Both the position numbers and the translations under genes were made by a program. A stretch of DNA of 64,000 nt from Enterocola sp045654205 (GTDB taxonomy: Bacteria > Bacteroidota > Bacteroidia > Bacteroidales > Paludibacteraceae). The stretch spans positions 1-64,000 of the forward strand of contig JAZOMZ010000011.1 in the NCBI GenBank assembly GCA_045654205.1, given 5' to 3'. Shown here piece by piece: positions 28,078 through 34,829 of this stretch. The notes below the pieces were generated by a model. It was not told the DNA's origin and made no database searches. It saw only the letters and a program-made list of their open reading frames with translations. Each line of letters begins with the position of its first letter. Positions within the stretch are counted from its first letter, which is position 1.

Positions 28078-29016
28078 TTAAAAACAATAGCCAATTCCTA
28101 ATTTAGCTTGATGGAAAATGCCATCAGAAATATAAACTGAATAACCTGCAGAAATCAAGAATCCTTTAATATTACCTGTTAAACCAGCTTCTACCACTGC
28201 CCCATGATATACTGTTGAATTGGTGTGCATTTTAATCCACTCTCCATTAACAGCCTCACCATACAATCCACGATAACCATATCCCACACCTGCGTAGGCA
28301 TAAAGTGGAATTCTCATTCTCACCATACCACCCACAGTAGCTTCAAGACGAGTGTATTCAGTTTTACCTGTATAAAAAGGCTCATAAGGATAACAACCAT
28401 AATTTTCATAAGTATTAATTAGGCCGCCATCACGTGCTTCAAATTTAGAATCAAATCTAAATACAAAATTAGACATAGCACTCACATAAAAACCAGCTTG
28501 TTTTACATAAGCATAAGTTAAACCGAATGCATAATCTGGAGAACTAGAGAGACCTGCATTTACCATTATCATATGACTCCAAGGATAAGAAGCAATGCGT
28601 TCTTTTCTTTCTTGTTTTCTTTGTTCTCTTTCTGCGGCTTTTATTTTTTCTTCTTCAGCCTTTTTTTCAGCTTTGATGCGTGCCTCTTCTGCAGCGATTC
28701 TCTCTGCTTCAGCTTTTTGCTCTGCTTTGATACGAGCTTCTTCGGCAGCTTTTCTTTCTTTTTCTTCTTTAGCCAAACGTTCTGTCTCAGCTTTTTGTTC
28801 TGCTTCAATACGAGCTGCTTCTGCTGCTTTTTTATCTGCCTCTTCCTGTGCCAAGCGTTCTGCTTCTGCCGACTTTTCCGCCTCTTTACGTTCCAACTCT
28901 AGTTGTTCTGAGAGCGAAATACCACCAGTAGAAACAATCACATTTCTAGAAAATTGTGCCAAACACACGTTTGACACAATTAGAAATATAAATGATGTAA
29001 AAATTATTCTAAACAT
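28078..29016 (-). CDS. Secreted coiled-coil plus beta-barrel-like envelope protein
   Basis: 312 residues with a signal peptide (to about residue 20, NVCLAQ). Residues 35-140 are an uninterrupted Ala/Glu/Lys/Arg-rich repeat coiled coil (units such as AERLAQEEADKKAAEAARIEA) reminiscent of TolA-type spacers. The last 160 residues alternate aromatic/hydrophobic and polar segments and end in YCF, which suggests an outer-membrane beta-barrel domain. Middle gene of the envelope operon. The combination could span the periplasm; function unknown. Confidence 0.75.
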   Translation of the reverse strand: MFRIIFTSFIFLIVSNVCLAQFSRNVIVSTGGISLSEQLELERKEAEKSAEAERLAQEEADKKAAEAARIEAEQKAETERLAKEEKERKAAEEARIKAEQKAEAERIAAEEARIKAEKKAEEEKIKAAEREQRKQERKERIASYPWSHMIMVNAGLSSSPDYAFGLTYAYVKQAGFYVSAMSNFVFRFDSKFEARDGGLINTYENYGCYPYEPFYTGKTEYTRLEATVGGMVRMRIPLYAYAGVGYGYRGLYGEAVNGEWIKMHTNSTVYHGAVVEAGLTGNIKGFLISAGYSVYISDGIFHQAKLGIGYCF

Positions 29017-29033
29017 AGATTTTTAAATCTTAG

Positions 29034-29522
29034 TTATTTCTTTTTGAATAAACTCATTAAACCTGAAGGTTGTGGATTTGTATCTGTTTTACCTGTACCT
29101 TCTGCTTCTAAAATCCATTTATCTTCTGGAGTTGCATTTCTATAATTTTGATAAGTTGCAGGATAACCAGTTACAGAAATAACTAAGTAATTATTAGCAT
29201 CTGTTTGGATTTCTACAATTGGAGCAACTAATACGTCTGCTTTATTCGCTGCAATTGCATTGTAAATAACAGTTTGTTTCTCTTTTTGTGCAATTGCATT
29301 TATTTCTTGTTCTGTTTTTGTATTTACTTTCACATTAATACGTTCTGCGTAAATAATACGAGTTTCAGAAACTTTTAGATCTGCTACCAAAGGTACAGTA
29401 TGAACAGATTGAGTAGATTCAATAGTTCTGTACTCCAAAGATTGGTAAGTTTTTGCTTTTGTTGCACAAGAAGACAACATCACTGCCACAACGGCACCTA
29501 AAAGAAGTAATTTTGCTTTCAT
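29034..29522 (-). CDS. Small lipoprotein, unknown function
   Basis: 162 residues with lipobox VMLSSC (Cys19). The body is a mixed alpha/beta domain (LKVSETRIIYAERINVKVNT, NAIAANKADVLVAPIVEIQT, YLVISVTGYPATYQNYR) of a type common in Bacteroidales lipoproteins but unnamed to me. It ends in a basic LFKKK. First gene of the operon controlled by the GGAYT-array promoter at 29595-29665, with a leader of about 65 bases. Confidence 0.75.
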   Translation of the reverse strand: MKAKLLLLGAVVAVMLSSCATKAKTYQSLEYRTIESTQSVHTVPLVADLKVSETRIIYAERINVKVNTKTEQEINAIAQKEKQTVIYNAIAANKADVLVAPIVEIQTDANNYLVISVTGYPATYQNYRNATPEDKWILEAEGTGKTDTNPQPSGLMSLFKKK

Positions 29523-29594
29523 AATATTAATTTTATTTGCCTACTCTAAAATAGGATTTTCGGCTTCCTCCCATTTCTATCAATTTCACGTATG

Positions 29595-29665
29595 CAAAAT
29601 TATGAAAAGCACATACACAAAGCAAAGTCCTTTTTAGTCCTTATTTTACGACATTTCTTTAGTCC
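29595..29665 (-). promoter_or_regulatory. Promoter A with three-site GGACT array
   Basis: On the minus strand a -7 box TAATTTTG (29602-29595) and a -33 TTTG lie 20 bases apart. GGACT sites begin at 29630, 29640 and 29665; the first overlaps the -33 box (GGACTTTG). The 58 bases at 29623-29680 match 32525-32582 with a single mismatch. Drives the lipoprotein operon ending at 26191. Confidence 0.8.
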
Positions 29666-29679
29666 AAATTCCACAAAAA

Positions 29680-29713
29680 ATCGGCTGCAACCTTGTATAT
29701 AGGTGCAGCCGAT
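29680..29713 (-). terminator. Terminator T4 (ATCGGCTGCA family)
   Basis: ATCGGCTGCA(A)CCT pairs with AGGTGCAGCCGAT; on the minus strand it is followed by T6. It ends the unit containing the channel remnant and the 80-residue coiled-coil gene. Related hairpins are at 33794, 34946 and 35441. Confidence 0.85.
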
Positions 29714-29739
29714 GTATAAAGATATTTATGTTTTAAATG

Positions 29740-29817
29740 TTATTTTTCTTTCAATTGTTTCTTTAATTCTTCTATAGACTTCTGCAAATAAATAATAATA
29801 GCGTTTATTAAGATTAC
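29740..29817 (-). pseudogene. In-frame deletion remnant of a second voltage-gated channel gene
   Basis: The 25 codons read VILINAIIIYLQ followed directly by KSIEELKKQLKEK and a stop. The first part matches residues 18-29 and the second residues 249-261 of the intact channel encoded at 32870-33655, so about 218 codons are missing. Differences from the intact gene are nearly all synonymous, showing that the copy diverged while coding before the deletion. The junction sits at a shared glutamine codon. The remnant starts at the stop codon of the 80-residue gene. Confidence 0.8.
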
Positions 29818-30056
29818 TTGCAACGCTTTAAGCTCTCTTTTGCACTTTCAATTTGCTTTTTATAAGACTCAATGTGTCGATCGTGCGATGCTGCCTTGTC
29901 TATTTTATTTTTACGATACATTGCTTTACTGCTTGGTGATGATGCACCTTTTATTAAGTTTGCATAGTATGCGTTGTCTTTCTTCTTTGCCTCTTTTTCT
30001 TTGGCAAGAGATGCTCTCAAATCAATGATTTTCTTTTTGTAATATTCTTTGCTCAT
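29814..30056 (-). CDS. Small coiled-coil protein, 80 residues
   Basis: Highly charged, Lys/Ala-rich, predicted almost entirely helical (YYKKKIIDLRASLAKEKEAK, then HIESYKKQIESAKESLKRCK). No signal peptide or membrane segment. I do not recognise a family. It resembles in size, charge and position the 79-residue coiled-coil gene at 33856-34095: both sit beside a channel gene (remnant here, intact there) and a terminator of the same family. Confidence 0.65.
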   Translation of the reverse strand: MSKEYYKKKIIDLRASLAKEKEAKKKDNAYYANLIKGASSPSSKAMYRKNKIDKAASHDRHIESYKKQIESAKESLKRCK

Positions 30057-30239
30057 AGTATTTTATTTTAATTAATTATTTCTCAGTCGTCCCAATTGCG
30101 CCATATTTTCTATTTTGCTAAAGGCTGTTTCTTTTGCTATGTACGTTTAATACTTAGCATAGATTCGTAATTGTATCTTTCTTGCAAATCTGTATTTTGT
30201 GATAAAGAAGAGAAAAGCATATATTATATGTTTCTATTA

Positions 30240-30416
30240 TTAAGCGAAACAATAAATTACTGCAACTACAATAAATATTATTGTAGCTATTGCATGAAAA
30301 ATAAATCGCATAAACTTTCCACCTCTTGTTCTTTTATCTGCGATTTTATACAACCACTCTACAATCCCTATTACAACAAAAAAAGCTAATGCTAAATAGC
30401 CAAATAAATCTTCCAT
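30240..30416 (-). CDS. Small membrane protein, 58 residues
   Basis: ATG at 30416, TAA at 30240. Two hydrophobic helices (about 5-20, YLALAFFVVIGIVEWL; and 40-56, AIATIIFIVVAVIYCF) flank a basic loop (KIADKRTRGGKFMR), a typical two-TM hairpin. No family recognised. It sits in the small-gene run between the repeat-module proteins and the 80-residue coiled-coil gene; the rest of 30057-30239 shows nothing further. Confidence 0.55.
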   Translation of the reverse strand: MEDLFGYLALAFFVVIGIVEWLYKIADKRTRGGKFMRFIFHAIATIIFIVVAVIYCFA

Positions 30417-30440
30417 ATAATTAGTTTATTTTACATAGTA

Positions 30441-30468
30441 AACAAGTGGGCGTTTAAGCCCACTTGTT
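30441..30468 (-). terminator. Hairpin after the repeat-module gene pair
   Basis: Perfect 11-bp stem AACAAGTGGGC / GCCCACTTGTT with a six-base loop, 20 bases past the stop at 30488. The T-run on the minus strand is weak, so termination may be incomplete. Confidence 0.6.
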
Positions 30469-30487
30469 CTGAAAATTTTTCTTTACA

Positions 30488-30802
30488 TTATTTTCCAGCA
30501 GCAGCAATAGTTAGGCTGTTGTCTGCTAGAGCGCTATCGTCGCTAGTTGCAACTTGCACACCGATTCCATACATTTCTGCGATTTTCTTTTCGAAGTTAC
30601 CAACTTGCATGTTACCTACGATTTTTAGTTCGCCACCTTTAGCGCCTTCTTCACGAATAGAAGCTAGTGTAGCGTTGTCGTCAGCGAAACCGCCTTTGCA
30701 ACTTTTGCTTTTATAAACGCGTAATGTACAACCAAATGCTTCTTTAAAGTCTGCTTTTAGACTTTTTACTTTCATGTTTCCTGTTAATTTAATTTCTGCC
30801 AT
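30488..30802 (-). CDS. Repeat-module protein, family unknown (104 residues)
   Basis: Begins MAEIKLTGNMKVKSLKADF at 30802; an upstream in-frame extension has an unlikely composition and is not used. It contains two copies of a roughly 50-residue module: a beta strand ending in GNMKV, a helix (SLKADFKEAFG), then a strand (LRVYKS); and again LKIVGNMQVGNFEKKIAEMYGIGVQVATS. The same module occurs twice in the next gene (30849-31229). Soluble, no signal peptide. I do not recognise a named family. Confidence 0.7.
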   Translation of the reverse strand: MAEIKLTGNMKVKSLKADFKEAFGCTLRVYKSKSCKGGFADDNATLASIREEGAKGGELKIVGNMQVGNFEKKIAEMYGIGVQVATSDDSALADNSLTIAAAGK

Positions 30803-30848
30803 AGCTTTAAATTTTAAAAGTGAATATAAAATATAGATTAATGAATGA

Positions 30849-31229
30849 TTATTCCCAAGCACCTTTTTTACACTTATTTTTTTCGCATTCTGCATTGAAG
30901 CTAGAAATGGTTTTATCATCTGCTGAACCAGAAGTGTAATATCTTGAGCCATCAGCTTCTGTATAACATACTTGCGCATACAAACCAAATACTTTGTCAA
31001 ATTCGGCTTCTAGTGTTTTAATTTTTTTGTTTCCTGCAATACTAATGGTACCACCCGTATCTTTTGTGCGCACAGAAGCTAATGTCTTGTCGCCACTAAG
31101 TGGTTTTTTTGTACTGGCATTGCGCATAGAAGGATCATATATACTTAAACGTAGGTATGGGAACTGTTTGTTAAACTCTTTCTTTAAAGTTGCAATCTTT
31201 TTATTGCCGTTTACTGAAATTTCTGCCAT
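30849..31229 (-). CDS. Repeat-module protein, family unknown (126 residues)
   Basis: Starts MAEISVNGNKKIATLKKEF, with the same two-module plan as its downstream neighbour: ISVNGNKKIATLKKEFNKQF...LRLSIYD and ISIAGNKKIKTLEAEFDKVF...AQVCYTE. The linkers contain DKTLASVRTKD and DDKTISSFN, matching DNATLASIREE in the neighbour. The pair therefore arose by tandem duplication. It lies 46 bases before the 104-residue gene. No function can be proposed. Confidence 0.7.
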   Translation of the reverse strand: MAEISVNGNKKIATLKKEFNKQFPYLRLSIYDPSMRNASTKKPLSGDKTLASVRTKDTGGTISIAGNKKIKTLEAEFDKVFGLYAQVCYTEADGSRYYTSGSADDKTISSFNAECEKNKCKKGAWE

Positions 31230-31268
31230 AATTGTAATTTTTTAAATATTTGTTGTAATTTATTTTTT

Positions 31269-31382
31269 TTATACACCAAAGAAGCGTTTAAGTTTATTTT
31301 TTAAGCTTCCTTTTGCTTTGCGAGCATTTGCTACTCCTTCGCGTTCCACCAAGAAATCTACAGCAGCTTTAGGAATAGCCAT
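31269..31382 (-). CDS. Candidate small basic protein, 37 residues
   Basis: ATG at 31382, TAA at 31269. The product MAIPKAAVDFLVEREGVANA... ends in a Lys/Arg-rich tail (KGSLKNKLKRFFGV). Its start overlaps the last 25 bases of the tail-anchored gene at 31358-31870, which suggests translational coupling. Codons are typical for the window. It could be a chance frame. Confidence 0.4.
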   Translation of the reverse strand: MAIPKAAVDFLVEREGVANARKAKGSLKNKLKRFFGV

Positions 31383-31870
31383 AACAATAAAGCTATAATA
31401 GCCAAAACTAATATAGCAATCAATGCTTTTAACCACATTGGCATGCCAGTGCTAACAACAGGCACAGGTGGTACATAACCATTTAGATATTCTAAGCGAA
31501 AACCTCCTTTTTCTCCTTTTACACCTTCTGTAAATTCTGCAATTTCAATATCGTATTGTTTTGCATGATTTACAATGTTTTCAAACTTATCCTTTGGCCA
31601 TAACTTTAAGAATATTACCTCAGAACCATCTTGAAGTTTAAGTCTTTCATCCTTTTCTCCAAACCAAAGACCTTGATTGGCTACATGTTCATTATATTCT
31701 GTTTCAGTTCTAAAAAGTGAATTCCATGTTCCTTTTGGTTGTAATTCCAATGGGAAAGCTTTTTCTAAATCTTCTTTAGTTGCATGAGGATACATTACAA
31801 GATATGCATTGACAATACCCAATGCTGTGCGGTTTTGAGCTTTACTGTAAACTCTTACTTTACTTGCCAT
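31358..31870 (-). CDS. Tail-anchored membrane protein, unknown function
   Basis: 170 residues. A soluble N-terminal domain (about 1-135, with ALGIVNAYLVMYPHATKEDL, LWFGEKDERL and EVIFLKLWPKDKFENIV) is followed by a proline-rich linker (VPPVPVVSTG) and one C-terminal membrane helix (about 147-170, rich in Leu/Ile/Ala). There is no signal peptide, so the domain should face the cytoplasm. Family not recognised. It follows the 169-residue membrane protein gene by 43 bases within the promoter-B operon. Confidence 0.7.
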   Translation of the reverse strand: MASKVRVYSKAQNRTALGIVNAYLVMYPHATKEDLEKAFPLELQPKGTWNSLFRTETEYNEHVANQGLWFGEKDERLKLQDGSEVIFLKLWPKDKFENIVNHAKQYDIEIAEFTEGVKGEKGGFRLEYLNGYVPPVPVVSTGMPMWLKALIAILVLAIIALLLWLFLKLL

Positions 31871-31913
31871 AATTTTTGTATTTAATAGTTAATTAATTAC
31901 TTTTTCACCAACT

Positions 31914-32423
31914 CTAATTAATAAACCAAAATGCTATAACTACCAGAAGTGTTACTACACTAATTAACACCCCTATAGTAATTAATAATCCAAATCCAAC
32001 TAGAGAACCTATTGAAATCAGTATTAGACCGAATAAAAATAAAACTACTTTCCAATACCAATGATAGTCTTCCAATATATATACTACAGCACCAATGCTT
32101 ATAGTCATAATTAGTCCACCTATAATTTCACTTAGAAGTGAATCATTAACATTACCTAAGATAAGAAGTATTAGACCTATTATAAATGATGCTGCTCCAA
32201 TACCCAACCAAATCTTGTCTTCATTATCTTCAAAATTATTAACCTTTGATTCCTTTCTTGGTTTTTGTCTAGTATTTTTCTTTACTTTTTTTGGACGTGA
32301 TACCACATCCTCTTCGTAATCATCACCATCTTCATAGATTTTAGTATCCTCATCAGAATACATCTCATTTACAGATTTTTTAAATTCTTCCTTATAACCT
32401 TTTACTAACTCTTTTAATTCCAT
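31914..32423 (-). CDS. Membrane protein with charged cytoplasmic N-terminus
   Basis: 169 residues: an acidic then basic soluble region (about 1-68, YEDGDDYEEDVVSRPKKVKK) followed by three to four closely spaced membrane helices (about 72-92, 98-115, 122-140, 143-167). No family recognised. First gene after promoter B (32497-32567), with a leader of about 65 bases, the same leader length as at promoter A. Confidence 0.7.
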   Translation of the reverse strand: MELKELVKGYKEEFKKSVNEMYSDEDTKIYEDGDDYEEDVVSRPKKVKKNTRQKPRKESKVNNFEDNEDKIWLGIGAASFIIGLILLILGNVNDSLLSEIIGGLIMTISIGAVVYILEDYHWYWKVVLFLFGLILISIGSLVGFGLLITIGVLISVVTLLVVIAFWFIN

Positions 32424-32496
32424 AGCTTATAATTAAATAAAAATTAAATAAATTACTAGATAAACTGCTTTTTTTATTCGTTAACTTTTTATATCA

Positions 32497-32567
32497 CAAA
32501 GATAACGTTTGCAGAAATACGTGTCAAAGTCCTTTTTAGTCCTTATTTTACGACATTTCTTTAGTCC
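32497..32567 (-). promoter_or_regulatory. Promoter B with three-site GGACT array
   Basis: Minus-strand -7 box TATCTTTG (32504-32497), TTTG 20 bases upstream, and GGACT sites beginning at 32532, 32542 and 32567: the same geometry as promoter A to the base. The repeat spans 32525-32582. Drives the 32423-30488 gene set. Confidence 0.8.
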
Positions 32568-32576
32568 AAATTGCAC

Positions 32577-32750
32577 AAAAAAAACGCAGACTTTCGTCAT
32601 ACGCTGTCTTGGTTCACCACAAACCATAATCCTATATGAGAAAGCCTGCATTATACAGCCTCTCAACAGGATTATTAGTTGCTCATATTTGTTCCGAGGT
32701 GGTGATTCAGACAGCATTGAGCAAATATATTTTAGTGTTGTATTTTTACA
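32577..32750 (-). ncRNA. Candidate structured RNA with 6S-like architecture
   Basis: A long nested hairpin: GCTGTCT/AGACAGC (32603-32609 with 32709-32715), CACCAC/GTGGTG (32615-32620 with 32699-32704), a large asymmetric internal bubble, TAATCCT/AGGATTA (32627-32633 with 32668-32674) and TGAGA/TCTCA near the tip. On the minus strand it follows an exact -7 box TACATTTG (32764-32757) and ends in T8 (32584-32577). Closing stem, central bubble and apical hairpin recall 6S RNA, for which a Bacteroidetes family (6S-Flavo) exists. Strand and identity are inference. Confidence 0.45.
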
Positions 32751-32869
32751 ACTATGCAAATGTAGTAAAAATTATTTAAAGTGTATCATAAATTTTGAAT
32801 AGATAATATTTTTTGAATATATTTGTAAAAGAATATAAAGTGTAAAAAGATATATAATTACCTTAAATA

Positions 32870-33655
32870 TTATTTTTCTTTCAATTGTTTCTTTAGTTCG
32901 TCTATAGACTTTTGCATTTCATCTAGTTTCCCCATTATTTCATCATTATTGTCTGCCACCATAGCATCCACGAAGATTGAGTTTATAAATGACATACCAA
33001 TGATGCCACCAAATATTAACAACATACAGAAATAAAAACGGACTAGTTCTGCCAATATAGTAGAAGTGCCATAATATTCTGCTATTGTATTTGGAATTTC
33101 ATACCATCCTTCTACTGTGCAAATTTGGAAAACTGCATATATAGAGCGCAATGGAGTTTGAAAATGTTCTGGGTCTGCTTCTCTAAATAAACTACAATTA
33201 AGCAAACCGAAAACTACAATAATAACAAAGAAGCTTAACCATATAGCATAAGATTCTTTAAGTGCTACCTGAAAACCCTTTATTACTTTTGCAAAATTAG
33301 GGAAGAAGTGTAACATTCTGAAGATACGCAACACGCGCAACACCCTTAGAATTAATAACACTGACAAACTTGCCATGTTATTAGGAATAAATAAGGCAAC
33401 AAGCGATGGAATAGACAAAGCAACCAAGATACAATCTAGTTTATTCCAACCTTCTTTCCAGTAGCCACGCCAACCAAATTCTGCAATTTTTACTATCATT
33501 TCACATATAAAAATGATAGTACAAAGCACATCTATACTATTTACAATAGAGTTTTCAAAACCTCTAACTTGTAAATAAATGATTACAGCATTTATTAAAA
33601 TTACAGATAAAATAAATTTATCTTGCAGAAAAATTTTCTTTAAAATTTGTTTCAT
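32870..33655 (-). CDS. Voltage-gated cation channel, NaChBac-like
   Basis: 261-residue six-helix ion transport protein. S4 has four regularly spaced arginines (LILRVLRVLRIFRML, Arg104, 107, 110, 113). The pore loop carries TVEGW (180-184), aligned with the TLESW filter of bacterial sodium channels, with the key Glu conserved. S6 is at about 207-230, followed by a C-terminal coiled coil (EIMGKLDEMQKSIDELKKQL), as in tetrameric BacNav channels. Gly in place of Ser in the filter makes ion selectivity uncertain (Na or Ca). It has its own promoter at 33695-33725. Confidence 0.9.
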   Translation of the reverse strand: MKQILKKIFLQDKFILSVILINAVIIYLQVRGFENSIVNSIDVLCTIIFICEMIVKIAEFGWRGYWKEGWNKLDCILVALSIPSLVALFIPNNMASLSVLLILRVLRVLRIFRMLHFFPNFAKVIKGFQVALKESYAIWLSFFVIIVVFGLLNCSLFREADPEHFQTPLRSIYAVFQICTVEGWYEIPNTIAEYYGTSTILAELVRFYFCMLLIFGGIIGMSFINSIFVDAMVADNNDEIMGKLDEMQKSIDELKKQLKEK

Positions 33656-33694
33656 CGTTATATAATTTATTATGATTTAAATTAAAATCATCTG

Positions 33695-33725
33695 CAAAGT
33701 TAGTATTTGAGAATAAACATTCAAA
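33695..33725 (-). promoter_or_regulatory. Promoter of the channel gene (TTTG-N19-TAACTTTG)
   Basis: Minus-strand TTTG (33725-33722) and TAACTTTG (33702-33695) separated by 19 bases, 40 bases before the start codon. No GGAYT sites are present, so this gene is not under the shared array. Confidence 0.7.
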
Positions 33726-33793
33726 CGTTTTTGTTAAAATTTTTAAATATTTATTGCAATTGTCTTATATCTTCACCCACAACACTACAAAAA

Positions 33794-33826
33794 ATCGGCT
33801 GCAATCTATAGTAAGGTGCAGCCGAT
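33794..33826 (-). terminator. Terminator T3 (ATCGGCTGCA family)
   Basis: ATCGGCTGCA / TGCAGCCGAT stem followed by T6 on the minus strand, 30 bases after the stop of the 79-residue coiled-coil gene. Confidence 0.85.
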
Positions 33827-33855
33827 GTGAGGGGTGTTAAAAGATTTTCTATCTA

Positions 33856-34095
33856 CTATCTACCCTTATTTAAATATGAATTGAACTCGCGGTCAACGCT
33901 TTCTTTCCATTTGTAGTCGTCTTTTATCTCCTTGATTTTTTGTAAGACCTCATTGTATTCCACTTGTAGTTTGTGTACTTGAGTTCTAGCACGCTCTATT
34001 TCTTCTGGATTTGCAAGCAACGCTCTGCTTGCATTAAGGGTTTTAATTTCTTTTTTCAGTCTACTCGCTTCCGCACGATATTGTTCTAATGTCAT
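33856..34095 (-). CDS. Small coiled-coil protein, 79 residues
   Basis: Charged, almost fully helical protein (EQYRAEASRLKKEIKTLNAS, then QVEYNEVLQKIKEIKDDYKW) without a signal or membrane segment. No recognised family. It lies between the putative regulator and the channel gene and ends at terminator T3. Counterpart in position to the 80-residue gene at 29814-30056. Confidence 0.65.
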   Translation of the reverse strand: MTLEQYRAEASRLKKEIKTLNASRALLANPEEIERARTQVHKLQVEYNEVLQKIKEIKDDYKWKESVDREFNSYLNKGR

Positions 34096-34246
34096 AATAT
34101 TTTAATTTTTAGATTTTTACCAACTCTGTAAATGATTCTCAATTACATTTATAATATAGCAAATAACATTAGAAAATTAACTAAAAATATATACTTTAAA
34201 ACTCAAAAGCTTTTGAGTTTTAAACTATTTTATTAACAAATGATTT

Positions 34247-34822
34247 TTATTTCTTATGCACCGTCACCTTTAATATTCCTTTTTTGGAACCGGCTACGTA
34301 TGAAGTTGGTTCATCGGCACCGTGTAGTAGATTGTCTATATACATAGGGTGACCTTCAAGGAAACAGATTGCTTGGAAAGTGTCATCCACATGTATTTTT
34401 GCGTTGTAACTTTGAGTTACTATATAGGTATTTTGGCCCAGATACTTAAACACACATCGTCTGTTTGGAAGCCAAGTTACTTCCACTTCTTGACCTGCTG
34501 TAAGTTCATCGGAACGGACTCCTATTCCGCTGAAAGCGTCACTTTCTTCGTCTTCCACAGTTTTCAAGTGATTGAGATATGCATCCCAATCCTCAAAGCC
34601 AAGAAACCTTGAAAGCAGGCAAAGTGTAGAGTTTCTTGTGGTGTTTGCGCCGTCTATATAACCCCACAATCTTTTAAGCGTTGTAGGCGAAATATATTCG
34701 TGCAGACGCTCCCATACCACACCTGCCAAAAACTCAAAATCGTATGGAGTTTTTATCTTACGTTTTACTTCATTTTCTATATCTCTGCGTAGCGAGACTA
34801 TCTCTGGATCGAACTTATTCAT
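34247..34822 (-). CDS. Putative HTH-type regulator, 191 residues
   Basis: The N-terminal half (about 1-90) contains DFEFLAGVVWERLHEYISPT, LKRLWGYIDGANTTRNST and LCLLSRFLGFEDWDAYL, a helical HTH-like domain common in Bacteroidales proteins. The C-terminal half (about 100-191) is beta-rich (AGQEVEVTWLPNRRCVFKYL) and may be a ligand or partner domain. It is preceded by promoter C, which carries the same site array as promoters A and B; autoregulation and control of the locus by this protein is an attractive inference. The start codon lies 8 bases from the -7 box, so the mRNA is probably leaderless or nearly so. Confidence 0.7.
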   Translation of the reverse strand: MNKFDPEIVSLRRDIENEVKRKIKTPYDFEFLAGVVWERLHEYISPTTLKRLWGYIDGANTTRNSTLCLLSRFLGFEDWDAYLNHLKTVEDEESDAFSGIGVRSDELTAGQEVEVTWLPNRRCVFKYLGQNTYIVTQSYNAKIHVDDTFQAICFLEGHPMYIDNLLHGADEPTSYVAGSKKGILKVTVHKK

Positions 34823-34829
34823 AACATTA

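Noticed and set aside
30171..30389. 72-codon plus-strand frame
   Set aside because: It lies opposite the 58-residue two-helix membrane protein, is very rich in Tyr/Cys/Asn, and has no promoter.
30803..31000. 66-residue N-terminal extension of the 104-residue module protein
   Set aside because: The extension overlaps the preceding gene and has no resemblance to the module; the paralogue starts with the same MAEI motif.
32481..32759. 92-codon minus-strand frame covering the structured RNA region
   Set aside because: Its composition (Cys/Arg-rich, rare codons) is unlike the neighbours, and it runs through strong base-paired stems and promoter B; a structured RNA explains the region better.
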